From assembly GCA_029817715.1 (NCBI GenBank), contig JARUPY010000606.1, forward strand, positions 6,820,001 through 6,884,000: a stretch of DNA of 64,000 nucleotides. Direction: 5' to 3'. The notes beneath the pieces were generated by a model, which made no database searches, was not told the DNA's origin, and worked only from the letters and a program-made list of their open reading frames with translations. Within the stretch, counting starts at the first letter, position 1. Every line of letters begins with the position of its first letter. The stretch comes from Melastoma dodecandrum (taxonomy: Eukaryota > Streptophyta > Magnoliopsida > Myrtales > Melastomataceae). Shown piece by piece: positions 23,555 to 33,610 of the stretch. A program made the position numbers and the translations under genes.

Positions 23555-23950
23555 AGATTAGAAAAACCCCCCGCGCCGGAGCCGAAACAATTCATGTCGC
23601 GAGGCAATGACTCGAGGCGCTTCCATGAAGTGATCCCGGGCCGCGCTTTACGATAGAAAGAAAAACAATTACAAAACTAAAAAAATCAATCCATGGGAAG
23701 TAAGCGACCGAACCGAGCTAAGTTTTTTTCCTGAAGAGGCGCTGCAAAAAACTAACATACGAAGGGGAGGCGGCTACCGATTAGGGTTTTGATGCCAGCA
23801 GTCAAAGCCAGGTTATATAACAGGGAGAAGACCAAGGAGCGGCTTCTTGACTGTGGACTGGACCCAGACCTCTCTTGGGCATCCATCCCTTTCTAGATAT
23901 GGGGTCATCATCGGTTTTCCCTAATTGATTGCCAAACCCGATCAAAGAAG
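23555..23950 (-). repeat. second copy of the promoter-like block of 8640-9040
   Basis: It shares AATTCATGTCGCGAGGCAATG, GGTTATATAACAGGGAGAAG and CCGATTAGGGTTTTG with 8640-9040, in the same order and orientation. Small indels distinguish the two. It keeps the TATA box and telo-box on the minus strand but has lost part of one site II element (GGCATCC in place of GGGCCGA). No gene body is recognised beyond it. Confidence 0.75.
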
Positions 23951-25011
23951 AATCACGTCCTTCTTGTATCTACAGGAATGAATGGGAAGTTCTTTAGAAC
24001 ATTAAACTTGCCCACTTGCATTTTCCTTGCGTGTTGCTCTTGTTTAGAGATTGCATGGAATGACTGTTAGGTATTGTTTTTACTACAGGCAAGAATATAT
24101 CAATTCGAAAACTGACACCGAGAGCATTGATGAGAGATTCATATATGATATTTCTTATGGTTTTATAAAAATTATAAAACTAAAACTAAAACACAACCTA
24201 GAGCTATTACTCAACAACAAACCATTCAAAGCAAACTAACTAGTATGAAATGAACAGTTAATATACATATCGAATACAATTGTTTTCCATTTCTAGTTTA
24301 GTGTTACTCCATATTAATTTGTTGAGATCTTTAACTCTAGGTATCATTTTGTAAGGGAAAAGTTTTAAATTCACTCCCAAGTTTAACAACACTAGAGGGT
24401 GATTATTCGACCAAAAAAGCAGGAAGGATATAAAGCTTCCTCTAGGAGCAGATAATTGCAAACTCTAACTGACAACTCTCCTTACTAGTAAATAGCATAA
24501 TAAAAAGTACTCCAAGGTTACTCAGACTTGTATTTGTCAATGACAATTCATGACTGATAACGGATGTCTTTTATTCAACTTCCAAAGCCTTGAACATTTA
24601 CTAAGAAACATGTCCATTATTAATATTCGTACAGCATGTCCAGTAGGATTACCTACTCCATTCATGCTAAACAAAGCCAAGGTTTTGAGTTTGAACAAAT
24701 TTAGAGTAGAATGGGGCAAGGACTATTTTGTGAAGTTCACAAGTAAAAGAGAGAAGTGCAGCTACAGATGATTATATGCACCATATCTTAGCGCAAGCAA
24801 ATTAATGAGGATGCCAACGTTTGGAGAGTGGTTCAATTTGAAATTTGAGATCAACTCTAGAGGTTTATGAAATTTAAATTGTCATTTGTCATCATCAGGA
24901 AACAAATTGGTAATTTGACGGTCAACGCCAGCAGTTCATATGTATTTCTCTGAATCTTTGTTCTCTCTTTTTAATGAAAGGCCAATATCAGAAAAGGAGA
25001 AGGTTGCATAC
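23951..25011. other. AT-rich spacer, nothing recognised
   Basis: No domain or exon continuing the SET pseudogene was found here on the minus strand. Chance ORFs only. Confidence 0.4.
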
Positions 25012-26281
25012 CTGTATTGAATGCTTCAGGAAGAGTCTCAAAATAAAGCTTGAATCTCGAAAAAGGATTATATCTCTCCTTCATGCTCCATATCAACAGC
25101 ATCGTCTGAGTGGAAATTCCATCAATGGTTTGCAATATTGGTGACTACACTAAAATATTCAGCAAACATGGGTGGACTACATCAGATGTGATCAGAATAA
25201 TAATATTTAAACTGAAGAATGAAACAATGAAGGCCACATATTTAACTGCCGTGGGAAGAAAAGGAGATCCATACCAAGTGAGATTCTTGGAGAACTTCCT
25301 CGGTTATTATAGCTGATATAGGAATCTAAAAAGCAACATCGCCGACATTTAGATCCTCCACAGCAATGGCTCCTCTACTGAAGCCTTCTATATCTTAAAA
25401 AAACGAATCTTTTTTAATCCAACAATCCGCCAAAACAGGCAACAACACAGTAAGAAAGAAAGCACATTGATCGCTATCGAAAAAGGGTCAGAGTTTCAAT
25501 GACCGACATGAAGCCAGTTTGCACAATAATGTGTACCTTTTCGTTAATGATTTCGTTGACCATTTATACTTGCTTCCCCTATCCAGAAAGCCTTCTCCGG
25601 TTGATGGAACAACAAGTAATCAGATTTTTGAGCATCTAATTTAGCATTGGTAAAAGAATATCTACAACAAAGAAACAGCTCTGCGCTGAAGCAATGTTTA
25701 AATGAGAGTCAGTCATCTATACGTACATGCGATCTGCAAAGCACTTTGAACCCCGTTGTTTTTTCCCCATTCCAAAAGTTCCTTTTCTTTTGTGCAGTAA
25801 TCGAGCTTGGCAGGCAGGGGGTTTTCCAATATCTTATCACCAAATTCACCGAGCAACCTTCCAATCACAGACTCTAAATTCTTCAATACATCCTTGCACA
25901 AGGAATTCTTTCCCAAAACGGTATTCTCGAGGTGATTCAGCACTGAAATGAGGGCTTCCAGCTCATTTTTCGGGGTATAATACCCTGAAGGTGAGCATGA
26001 TCCATCTACCCGAAAGTAGAGCTCTGTCTGTGCAATAGAAATTTTGCACCTGTCTCTAAATCTTTCATTTTAGATGCAAAGAAATAGTTCTCATGCCCAT
26101 TATAATATATCCTTTTAAACAATAACATGGTAAAGGAAAAATGTCGGTTTACCTCATCCAAGCATATAATCCTTGATACCTGCAACATTGTTGTAGCTGC
26201 ATCATCTATCCATTGAGAACATGAATCTTTCTGAAGTTGGAGACACACCTCGACATCAAAGCCCTTTGTTTGTAGCAATTT
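25012..26281 (-). pseudogene. SET-domain protein-lysine methyltransferase (LSMT/SETD-like), truncated
   Basis: Four exons with correct splice sites are visible: 26180-26281, 25727-26027, 25275-25393 and 25012-25144. The translations match the 5' half of plant LSMT-like SET proteins. They contain NELEALISVLNHLENTVLGK, KEKELLEWGKNNGVQSALQIA, SRGAIAVEDLNVGDVAF, then IPISAIITEEVLQESHL, MLLIWSMKERYN and RFKLYFETLPEAFNT. Within the third exon a TAG stop (25326-25328) sits where the family has Glu before IP. The downstream exons with the catalytic NHS and tyrosine part of SET, and the C-terminal substrate-binding domain, are missing. So the copy is dead or a relic of partial duplication. The start exon was not found. 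Confidence 0.82.
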
Positions 26282-27522
26282 CTGTGAGAGAGGGAAAAGT
26301 AAAACACCGAATCTTAGCAGAGAAAAATTAATATGTTTTTCAGTATGCAGACAAATCAAAAGCAAACACGCTGCACTTCCAACATCAGTAAATACTCGCT
26401 TAAAGGAATTTCAAGTGAGAAGATCAGTGAAACTGATGAGGCAAATGGAGTGACTACTTGGAGAAGTGACGTGTAGTGTGGCTATTCCGATTTTATCAAG
26501 CAGACACTGAGAAAGTGACTGGAATAAGAAAATCTTAACGAACTAAAAATGTACTTCCCCTACGTACTAAAGTTGTAGATGAGACGAAAATCGTCCCAAG
26601 GTAAAGTAAATATTTAACCGCGAACCTCCTACTTTCATTTGACTTTATTAATACCTTTCCTAATGATATTCTGGAAGCTTGCTGAATGGGAATTCTCTTT
26701 GAAAAATCACCTTGTTATATTTTTCAAAATTCTTTGATTAATCACACTTCCAAAGGGCTCATTTGGTCACGATTTATGTTTGCTGTTTATGATGAGTAAT
26801 TGAAACGATGCTCTTTACGGTTTTGTGTATTTTAGTTTATCTTTTCTTGGGGTTCTTGTGAACCTCGACAAGAAGCATTCTGGTGAGACTTTCTTTATCG
26901 TTTCCATGCACTTCCCCAGGAAGGTGTATTGAATATTTTATCTTCTCTTTCTTTTTCAGTTGACAATTTTAATCTACTTAGTGTTTACTAACTTAATTCA
27001 ATAATGAGTATGGTTTTATGTCTCAGTAGAACAGAATTCAGGGGGGTACATGCTTAATCCTCCGAGACAAGAATATATCCCATTACTTTTGATTTGATTA
27101 ACAACAATCACCTTAATGTTTACTGATGTCTACTTTTAAAGCCCTCAAATCTCATGGATCGCTTTGACGCGTGATCCCCACATACAGCAGTCGAGTTCAG
27201 GCTTCAAACAAACGGGTTCCGGCATAACCCGCCGTCGGCCTAACCCCTCAAAACATCCAACACCAGACAATCTGGGCCTACAAAAGATTTAATATTATCG
27301 AATTTAAAATCTTTGCTTTTTTTAAAAAATAATAATAATAAAATTACAAAGGTAATCTGGTGGTCATCTGATATTATATTAGATTTAGATCCCAAAATAT
27401 CTTCAGAACATCCTCGTTTTCCTTTGTAATATACACACACTTTCTTGCTTTCCCCTTTCTTTTTCTCTGTGATTGAAATAGTCGGGCCCCACCTTTTTCC
27501 ACCCCACCCCCACCCTCCCTCC
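26282..27522. other. spacer, nothing recognised
   Basis: The AT-rich upstream side of the SET pseudogene. No coding or repeat structure recognised. The first exon of the SET gene may have been here but was not identified. Confidence 0.4.
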
Positions 27523-27652
27523 AATGTCTCAACCCCTGCCTCAAGAAATGACTCCCGACCCCGACTCCGGCTCCGACTCCGACTCCGAGTACGGCTACCG
27601 CTACGGCTCTGACTCTTATGTGTCGCTGTCTAGGTTATAATCACTCCAGAGG

Positions 27653-28692
27653 ATGCGGCTCCTTTCCACGTGTACAGAATCTCATGTGGAGGCAGTTATG
27701 GATTGGTTGGAAGAGATTGCCCTTCGCACCCAACCCCTTGAACCACCCTTTCGGATTCGTCCCATCTTATCCCCACTGGCAAGAGACGATTGGCCGGCCA
27801 CCTTCCGATATTACCGTTCTCTCCGCCAATCCCTGGACGCCTTCCTCAGCCAAGGGGCCTCCCTCATCGGCCGTCTCAATGATTCTCTGTAATGAAAAGA
27901 TTGATGATCGACTGCTTGACTTTGATATTCGTGTGCGTGTTCTTATTCTAATATGCTAGTTGTCTGATTCTGATTCGGTGTATATGTTTGTGTAGCTGCC
28001 GTTGGGATCCCAACCTTAACCGTGTCGCCGCCGATGCCAGCTCTCTGGGTAGCTTGGCTAAGTCAATTCCCTGGCGTGACATGGTTAATTTGTGTGACCA
28101 ATTGGCTGCCGCTAGTCTTCAGGAAGGCAGTGCTGCTTTCCATATCTACGGTCCTTTCTGGGAAGCCACCCATCTCTACGTGAGGTTTCACTACAAGCTC
28201 AACCTTCTTCGGACCCTGGTATCCCCTCTTCTTCTTCTTCTTCTTCTTCTTCTTCTTCATCTCTTTTCCCTCATCCATCAGTTCCGACCTCTCTGAATAT
28301 CCTTTCAGGTTTATAAAGTTCCTGGTGCACTCGACGCTGCTCCCTCCCCTCCCCTCCCCTACTCCAACAGCTCCGAGAAGCGGGGTAGAGTACAGCTTAT
28401 TACCTCGCTGCGCCAGGCAATTCGTCGGTGCCAGGACAAGCTAACTAAGGAGCGCCTGATGGACCAGATGGGATATGAGAGCAGTCAGCATCTCGCCCTG
28501 CATGATCAGATCACATTGCATATGAATCCTTTTCTGATGGAGGAAGGACCCCTTGACAAGCCTTTTACTTCTTCTCCAGCGAAGTTGTTCTCCCCATCCG
28601 TGGAATATACGACCCCTCAGTTTTACCACTCGGTTAGATCCTTTGTCGATGAAGGAGACCCACTTCTCAGATGTCTCCATGAATCCCTGTGA
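27653..28692 (+). CDS. unrecognised 280-aa plant protein
   Basis: Exons 27653-27888, 27996-28218 and 28309-28692 join with GT-AG sites and correct phase to 280 aa. I do not recognise the family. Visible features: a helical N-terminus (HVEAVMDWLEEIALRTQPL), a middle with CRWDPNLNRVAADASSLGSL and IYGPFWEATHLYV, and a C-terminus with LITSLRQAIRRCQDKLTKE and many Pro/Ser/Phe residues. No membrane segment. An ATG at 27,523 opens an Asp/Ser-rich frame (MSQPLPQEMTPDPDSG) that is out of phase with exon 1, so the true start may lie upstream with a frameshift. Intron 2 contains a (CTT)n microsatellite. A hAT element begins two bases after the stop codon. A shorter paralogue follows the hAT. Confidence 0.6.
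28226..28258. repeat. (CTT)n microsatellite
   Basis: About eleven CTT units in the second intron of the 280-aa gene. Confidence 0.95.
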
Positions 28693-28693
28693 C

Positions 28694-30098
28694 TAGGGGT
28701 GAGCGTTCAGTATTTCGGTATTCCAAAATACCGAATACCGAAATACCAAATTTTAAATACCTAAAAATTTTGAATCCCGATTCCAATCCCGAATTTAAAA
28801 TTCGGTATTCGGTAAACTACCGAATTTTAATTCGGTATTTCGGTAAATACCGAATACCGAATTTTTTCTCTTATCTTAGTAATGCAATCAAGTGAACCAA
28901 CAATCAACAATATTTAGATTTTCATTAAACAACAATAAAACGACATTGAATCCACGTTCGAATAAGAAAAAATGGAGTTTTGACACTTTAATCCAATAAT
29001 GCTAGGCAAAACACATTTTCTTCATGTCCATTCATCAAGCGATGCTGTAGCAGATGAAGAACGTTAGCAAGAGATGTAAAAATATGAGCAGTTCAACAGG
29101 CAGCGCACGAGATAAATACCACGATGTTGACACCCACACCACTTATGTGTTTGTAGTAGAACAATGTCCCCTTGATTATGAATCCATAAATAGTGCTGTC
29201 ATTTCTAAAAAATGATCGAAATCTATAAATATTAATATATAAATACTATTAATTTTGTACAAACTAAATATCTTACCATCATCAAATTTTTCTTGTTCCA
29301 ATGGGTCTTCTTCAATTCCTTCTTGTATATTTGATCCACGAAACCATTCTTGAGTACATAGAAGAGCCTCCACACTCCTAGGCCCCAAAGAACTACGAAA
29401 TGGATCAAGGATACGTCCACCTATTAAGTATAAGAAAATATTAAGAGAAAAAATATGATAATAAAGAATCAATGTACAATAAGATAAATATGAACAATGA
29501 CCTGTACTAAATGCAGATTCCGATGCGACGGTAGACATAGGCATGGCGACAACAACCAGGAAGTGGCAAAACCCTAAAACGCAAACCAAGAATTGGTCCC
29601 GTTTCTGAAATCGGCGATCCTCGAAATATTCTAATAGAGGAAAAAACAACAGACGACGAGGACTAGCAGCCAAGGGGCAGCAATCCAGAAGGACAATTAA
29701 GAACATACACGAAAGGAAGGAGCTGGGAGCTCCAATCGAGCTGGCGTGGCGTTGCTGCGGGATTTATGTGAATTACCAAATCTGAGAATCCAAGGGAACG
29801 CCAAACCTAGCTTCCTAATCCAAGAGTTTTGCTGATGAGGAATAAGCTTGGGCTTTTGCTATAGACAGCTTGGGCTGTGGGCCTGTAGTTATGTGTTTTA
29901 TCAAATGTTTTATCCCATAAAATTCGGTATTCGTTATACCGAATTTTTTTTTCGATACCGATTCCAATACCAAATACCGTTTTAACAAAAAAATTACTTC
30001 CAATTCCAATCCCAAATACAGAAATACCGATCTCGAAATCCCGAAATTTTAAAAATTCGGGATTGGGATTGGTATTCCGAAATTTTTGCTCTCCCCTA
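28694..30098 (-). mobile_element. hAT-superfamily DNA transposon, internally deleted
   Basis: The ends are imperfect inverted repeats, TAGGGGTGAGC at 28,694 and GCTCTCCCCTA ending at 30,098. Both ends carry dense subterminal GGTATTCGGTA/TACCGAATACCG repeats (28,700-28,870 and 29,920-30,070), as is common for plant hATs. On the minus strand, 29,540-29,265 encodes the hAT C-terminal signature: ASESAFSTG interrupted by an intron, then GGRILDPFRSSLGPRSVEAL and LCTQEWFRG. The rest of the transposase is missing, so the element is non-autonomous. I see no clean 8-bp target duplication, so one edge may be rearranged. Confidence 0.85.
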
Positions 30099-30167
30099 AT
30101 CTGCCCTCCCCCAGCCCTTCATCCTGTTCTTTTAATCTTCTGATCCGGGTCGGGGTTATATGTGTAG

Positions 30168-30559
30168 CCGCCGTTGGGATCCCGACCTGAATGCTGTTGC
30201 GGCTGACGCCAATGCCCTGGGAAGGTTGGCTAAGTCCATCCCCTGGGATGAGATGGCCAATTTGTTTGACAGCTTGGAAGCCGCCAGCCTTCAAGGGAAG
30301 GCTGCTTTTGAGATCTACGGCCCCTTCTGGAAAGTTTGCTGTATCTACAAGATGAATCACCATATTCTCTGCCTTCTGGGGGCCAAGGTATCATTTTGAG
30401 TGGAGAGAAAATTTCTTCCTTTTCCCCTTCATCATCATCCGCGTTTACTTGACACGACTTATCTGATTTTCTCCAATACTGTGCAAGGCAACCATCCCCA
30501 CCGTGTCTCCTTCGGACGACGAAGAAGACGAAGAAGACTCATCTGATGGAGAATTGTGA
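30168..30559 (+). pseudogene. truncated paralogue of the 280-aa gene
   Basis: Exon 30168-30387 begins at the same acceptor context (GTGTAG then C-GCCGTTGGGATCC) as exon 2 of the gene at 27,996. It encodes RRWDPDLNAVAADANALGRL, then AKSIPW and IYGPFW. After a GTATCA donor, exon 30488-30559 encodes an acidic tail (ATIPTVSPSDDEEDEEDSSD, then GEL and stop), unlike the long third exon upstream. The first exon is absent, where the hAT lies. The two exons stay open and in phase, so a 5'-truncated or alternatively started protein is possible. Confidence 0.6.
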
Positions 30560-30639
30560 CCTATAGACTGATCTAATGGAGTCTCCCCGAAGGGGGCGAT
30601 TATTATTAGAGGTCGGTCTATATTTATTAAGGAAAATAA

Positions 30640-30950
30640 TATATGATTAATTTAACGATGGATGATGATGGATAATGACTTTAGGCGACCCACTACCGGT
30701 TTTTTAGTCAATAATTCAGTGAGTTTTTGGGTAGTGGTGGGATGTATTGGTATTGTTCTTTCTTTCTTAAACTATGATTAGACGTTTCGAGTTGAAGGAT
30801 TATATTTATGTTTTTTTTTTTCTGATTGGATATGTTTGCCGAATGCTTCCACCGGTTCTTGTCAAACGGTTCGAATTATTTAAAATGGACTATTATTAGT
30901 ATTAATCTTATAAAAGAAGCAGTACCCCGAGACTAAAGAACTCTACTAAT
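30640..30950. repeat. duplicate of the 13.6-13.85 kb spacer
   Basis: It shares GACTTTAGGCGACCCACTAC, CAGTGAGTTTTTGGGT and GCCGAATGCTTCC phrases with 13,610-13,770 in the same order. It shows that the duplicated block starts upstream of the TBL copy. Confidence 0.75.
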
Positions 30951-30977
30951 TTAAACCCTTCTCCTATGTCTATTAAT

Positions 30978-31401
30978 CTGAAGGCACCAGTGGCTGCAGT
31001 CCTGTGGGGCTTCAGGAGGCGTTCCTGGCTCGTGGTACTTTGACGGGTGCGTGCCCGTCCGAAACTCTGATAGATAGGTTATGTTAAGGAATTGGACCTT
31101 TCTTGTGTTATTCATGCCGCCTACCACGTCCGCAATATGGTCGTTGAACTCCATTTGTTCATCTGGCACTGCATTGGTTTCAGGCTCCGTTTTGGTGTCG
31201 CATGAGCCTCCGTCGTCCCATTAACCTTGTCTGCCATGGAATTTAAAAGTGAAACGAAAGCAAGGGAAGCTTACATCCCGAGTCGACGTAAATAACAAGT
31301 GCGCCGATGTTCCTTACAGGTAATGAACAGGGGAGTAGCTCCTGAAGAAAACGTGGCTCTTCTTCATATCGATGTTCTTCATTGCTCACAATTTCCATGC
31401 C
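30978..31401 (-). pseudogene. TBL pseudogene fragment (exons 3-4)
   Basis: Exon 4 similarity from [16 protein letters not shown] through [15 protein letters not shown] to DCSHWCL, then a break: the [10 protein letters not shown] end is replaced by unrelated sequence at about 30,978. Exon 3 similarity ([10 protein letters not shown], and on to about the ARGMEI region) ends abruptly at 31,401 in CTCGAG. The GDS block and exons 1-2 are absent. A truncated duplicate of 14,658-15,200. Confidence 0.88.
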
Positions 31402-31549
31402 TCGAGTGTCCTCGTCGTCGTAAGTTATCCAGAACTACCGGTTAAAGACGGTAGTCCTGATAGGAAAGCAGGGCGGATAAAGCACCCCGATGCCTGCATG
31501 TAGACTAATAATCATCCCGCGGTCTCCATCAGCTGTGAGGGGTGCTGTT

Positions 31550-32400
31550 GAGTCTCCCAATCATGGGGAAGGTTCAGGTGCCTGTCTCTGAGAGGAAGCT
31601 TGCCGTGACGTTCTGGGAGATGAATGGGATTCCATCATCGACTGTGCAAGCGGGGTTGGAGGAAAGGAGGTCGAAGAGGTCCGGACATCCGGGTCCTCTG
31701 CCTCCGCATATATCGGATCCATCTCATAGTCCTACGTCGGAGGTGAGAAGGGGACTTTCCTAAGCTCTGTCATTGATATGATGCGCATGAGAACTGAAAT
31801 GGGCATTGCATTTAGTGTTGGCAGGGGACCAGCGGCAGGCATGGACTTGATTTTTTTTTCCTACTTCTGAGGCTGATAAAACTGTTCTGTGACAGATGGA
31901 GCGATCCAGAACCAACAGTCCTCGAAGAAGATCGTCACCCTTCTCCCAGGGGCTAAAGAGTGTTGAGACAAAGGGTGGATCTTTCTGCAATGATAGATTG
32001 ATGGAAGTATGTTGGATGTATGTTAGTAGAGCAAAGGCTTGCCTGTAACTTGAAAAATGTAGATCACGCGGCATATATCCCAGGTGGCCGACCACGGGCA
32101 TTAAAAACTCATCTGAGAGATGCCAGCAATGCTCTCACTACAGCCAAGGAGCCAGATCAAGTTTACTAACCGCAAAGGGATAGCAAGGTCATCTTCCTCA
32201 AGGAGGAAGATGTCTCTGCGATTAAATTGCAGGACGAACATTCGGCAATATTCTGGGGATGAAGATGACGTCAGTTACTACTCTTCCTATGCTTGCTCCC
32301 GGCGAGAAGAAGAAGCAATGGAGTGGAATTGGAAGATATGGTCGAACGTGAGGACAACTCCGCCAGGAGTGAAGTCGATTCTATACAAGCATGGTGAAGG
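31550..32400 (+). pseudogene. USO1/golgin-like coiled-coil pseudogene (copy C)
   Basis: The order of the family is kept. KVQVPVSERKLAVTFWEMNG and LPPHISDPSHSPTSE (31,570-31,745) end at a GTGAGA donor. After a retained intron come MERSRTNSPRRRSSPFSQ (31,898-31,990), RALKTHLRDASNALTTAKEP (about 32,095-32,155), VIFLKEEDVSAIKLQDE (about 32,190-32,240) and ELEDMVEREDNSARSEVDSI (about 32,328-32,385). Stops and frameshifts lie between blocks, and the central coiled coil is deleted. Because the intron is retained this is a DNA duplicate, not a retrocopy. Its 3' end abuts the antisense SDR fragment. Confidence 0.75.
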
Positions 32401-32401
32401 T

Positions 32402-32913
<512 letters not shown>

Positions 32914-33387
32914 GTTCTTCCTTCTTACACAAAAACAAACATTTCTTGAAAGGCAGACACAGTTTTGTGTTCTTGCCGTGACAAATTTATTTATTTATAG
33001 GAGACCGGATTTCTTAATAAAATGAAGGGGGGTTTGGAGTTTTCCTCCGTGAATTATCTTAAATGGGACGGAGTCGTAGACAAGTGGAAATGTACGAATC
33101 AATTTGCAATTAAATTAATCAATTGCTACATTTAACAAAATTGAACCAGCGACTTGGGGATTCCCTAATGCTTTAATGTTTCCCCCAAATAAACCTAAAG
33201 AAGGGGATTCCAGCGAACACAACAACCCGCTTATCCCCTCCCCCTTCTGACATTCTGTTTTGTTGCCGCTCGCACTCGTACCCCAGGTGGTTGAGGGGAT
33301 GCATCCTTCTTCCCCTCGGCCTTCCCCCACCTGGGTACTATTTAATCACCAACCCACTCTAATTCTCTTGGGTTCTTCTTCTCTTCC
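32914..33387. promoter_or_regulatory. shared head-to-head promoter region (unit 1)
   Basis: About 470 bp between the start of the SDR copy (-) and the start of the proline-rich gene (+). It has TTTATTTATAGGAGACC on the SDR side and TACTATTTAATCACC about 40 bp upstream of the plus-strand ATG, a TATA-like element. The segment is repeated at about 38,400-38,853 and 41,065-41,519. Confidence 0.55.
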
Positions 33388-33610
33388 ATGGAGGAAGTAT
33401 ACGGTGGCCTTGGCCACCTCTTTGAACTCCCCCCGACCCCCCAACCCCTCAGGACCTCACGCCTTTCTTCCCGGCCCAGTCCCCGCCCCCACAGGTGCTG
33501 GTGCCCGACCTCTCCCCCTCGCATCCGCCCCAGCCCCCGCCCCCACGGGTGCCTGACCTCCCCCCCTGGCATCCGCCTCCGCCCCAGCCCCCACTGCTTC
33601 ATGACCTCCC
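33388..33610 (+). pseudogene. proline-rich gene, 5' part (unit 1), cut by LTR insertion
   Basis: It opens MEEVYGGLGHLFELPPTP. The Pro-rich repeats (LPPSHPPPPQPPLLHDLPP-like units) follow but drift between frames through C-run indels. The frame is interrupted at 33,611 by a 2.8 kb LTR. The continuation is at 36,418-37,131. For features of the family see unit 2. Confidence 0.75.

Noticed and set aside
28063..28278. Lys-rich minus ORF
   Set aside because: Antisense of a (CTT)n microsatellite.
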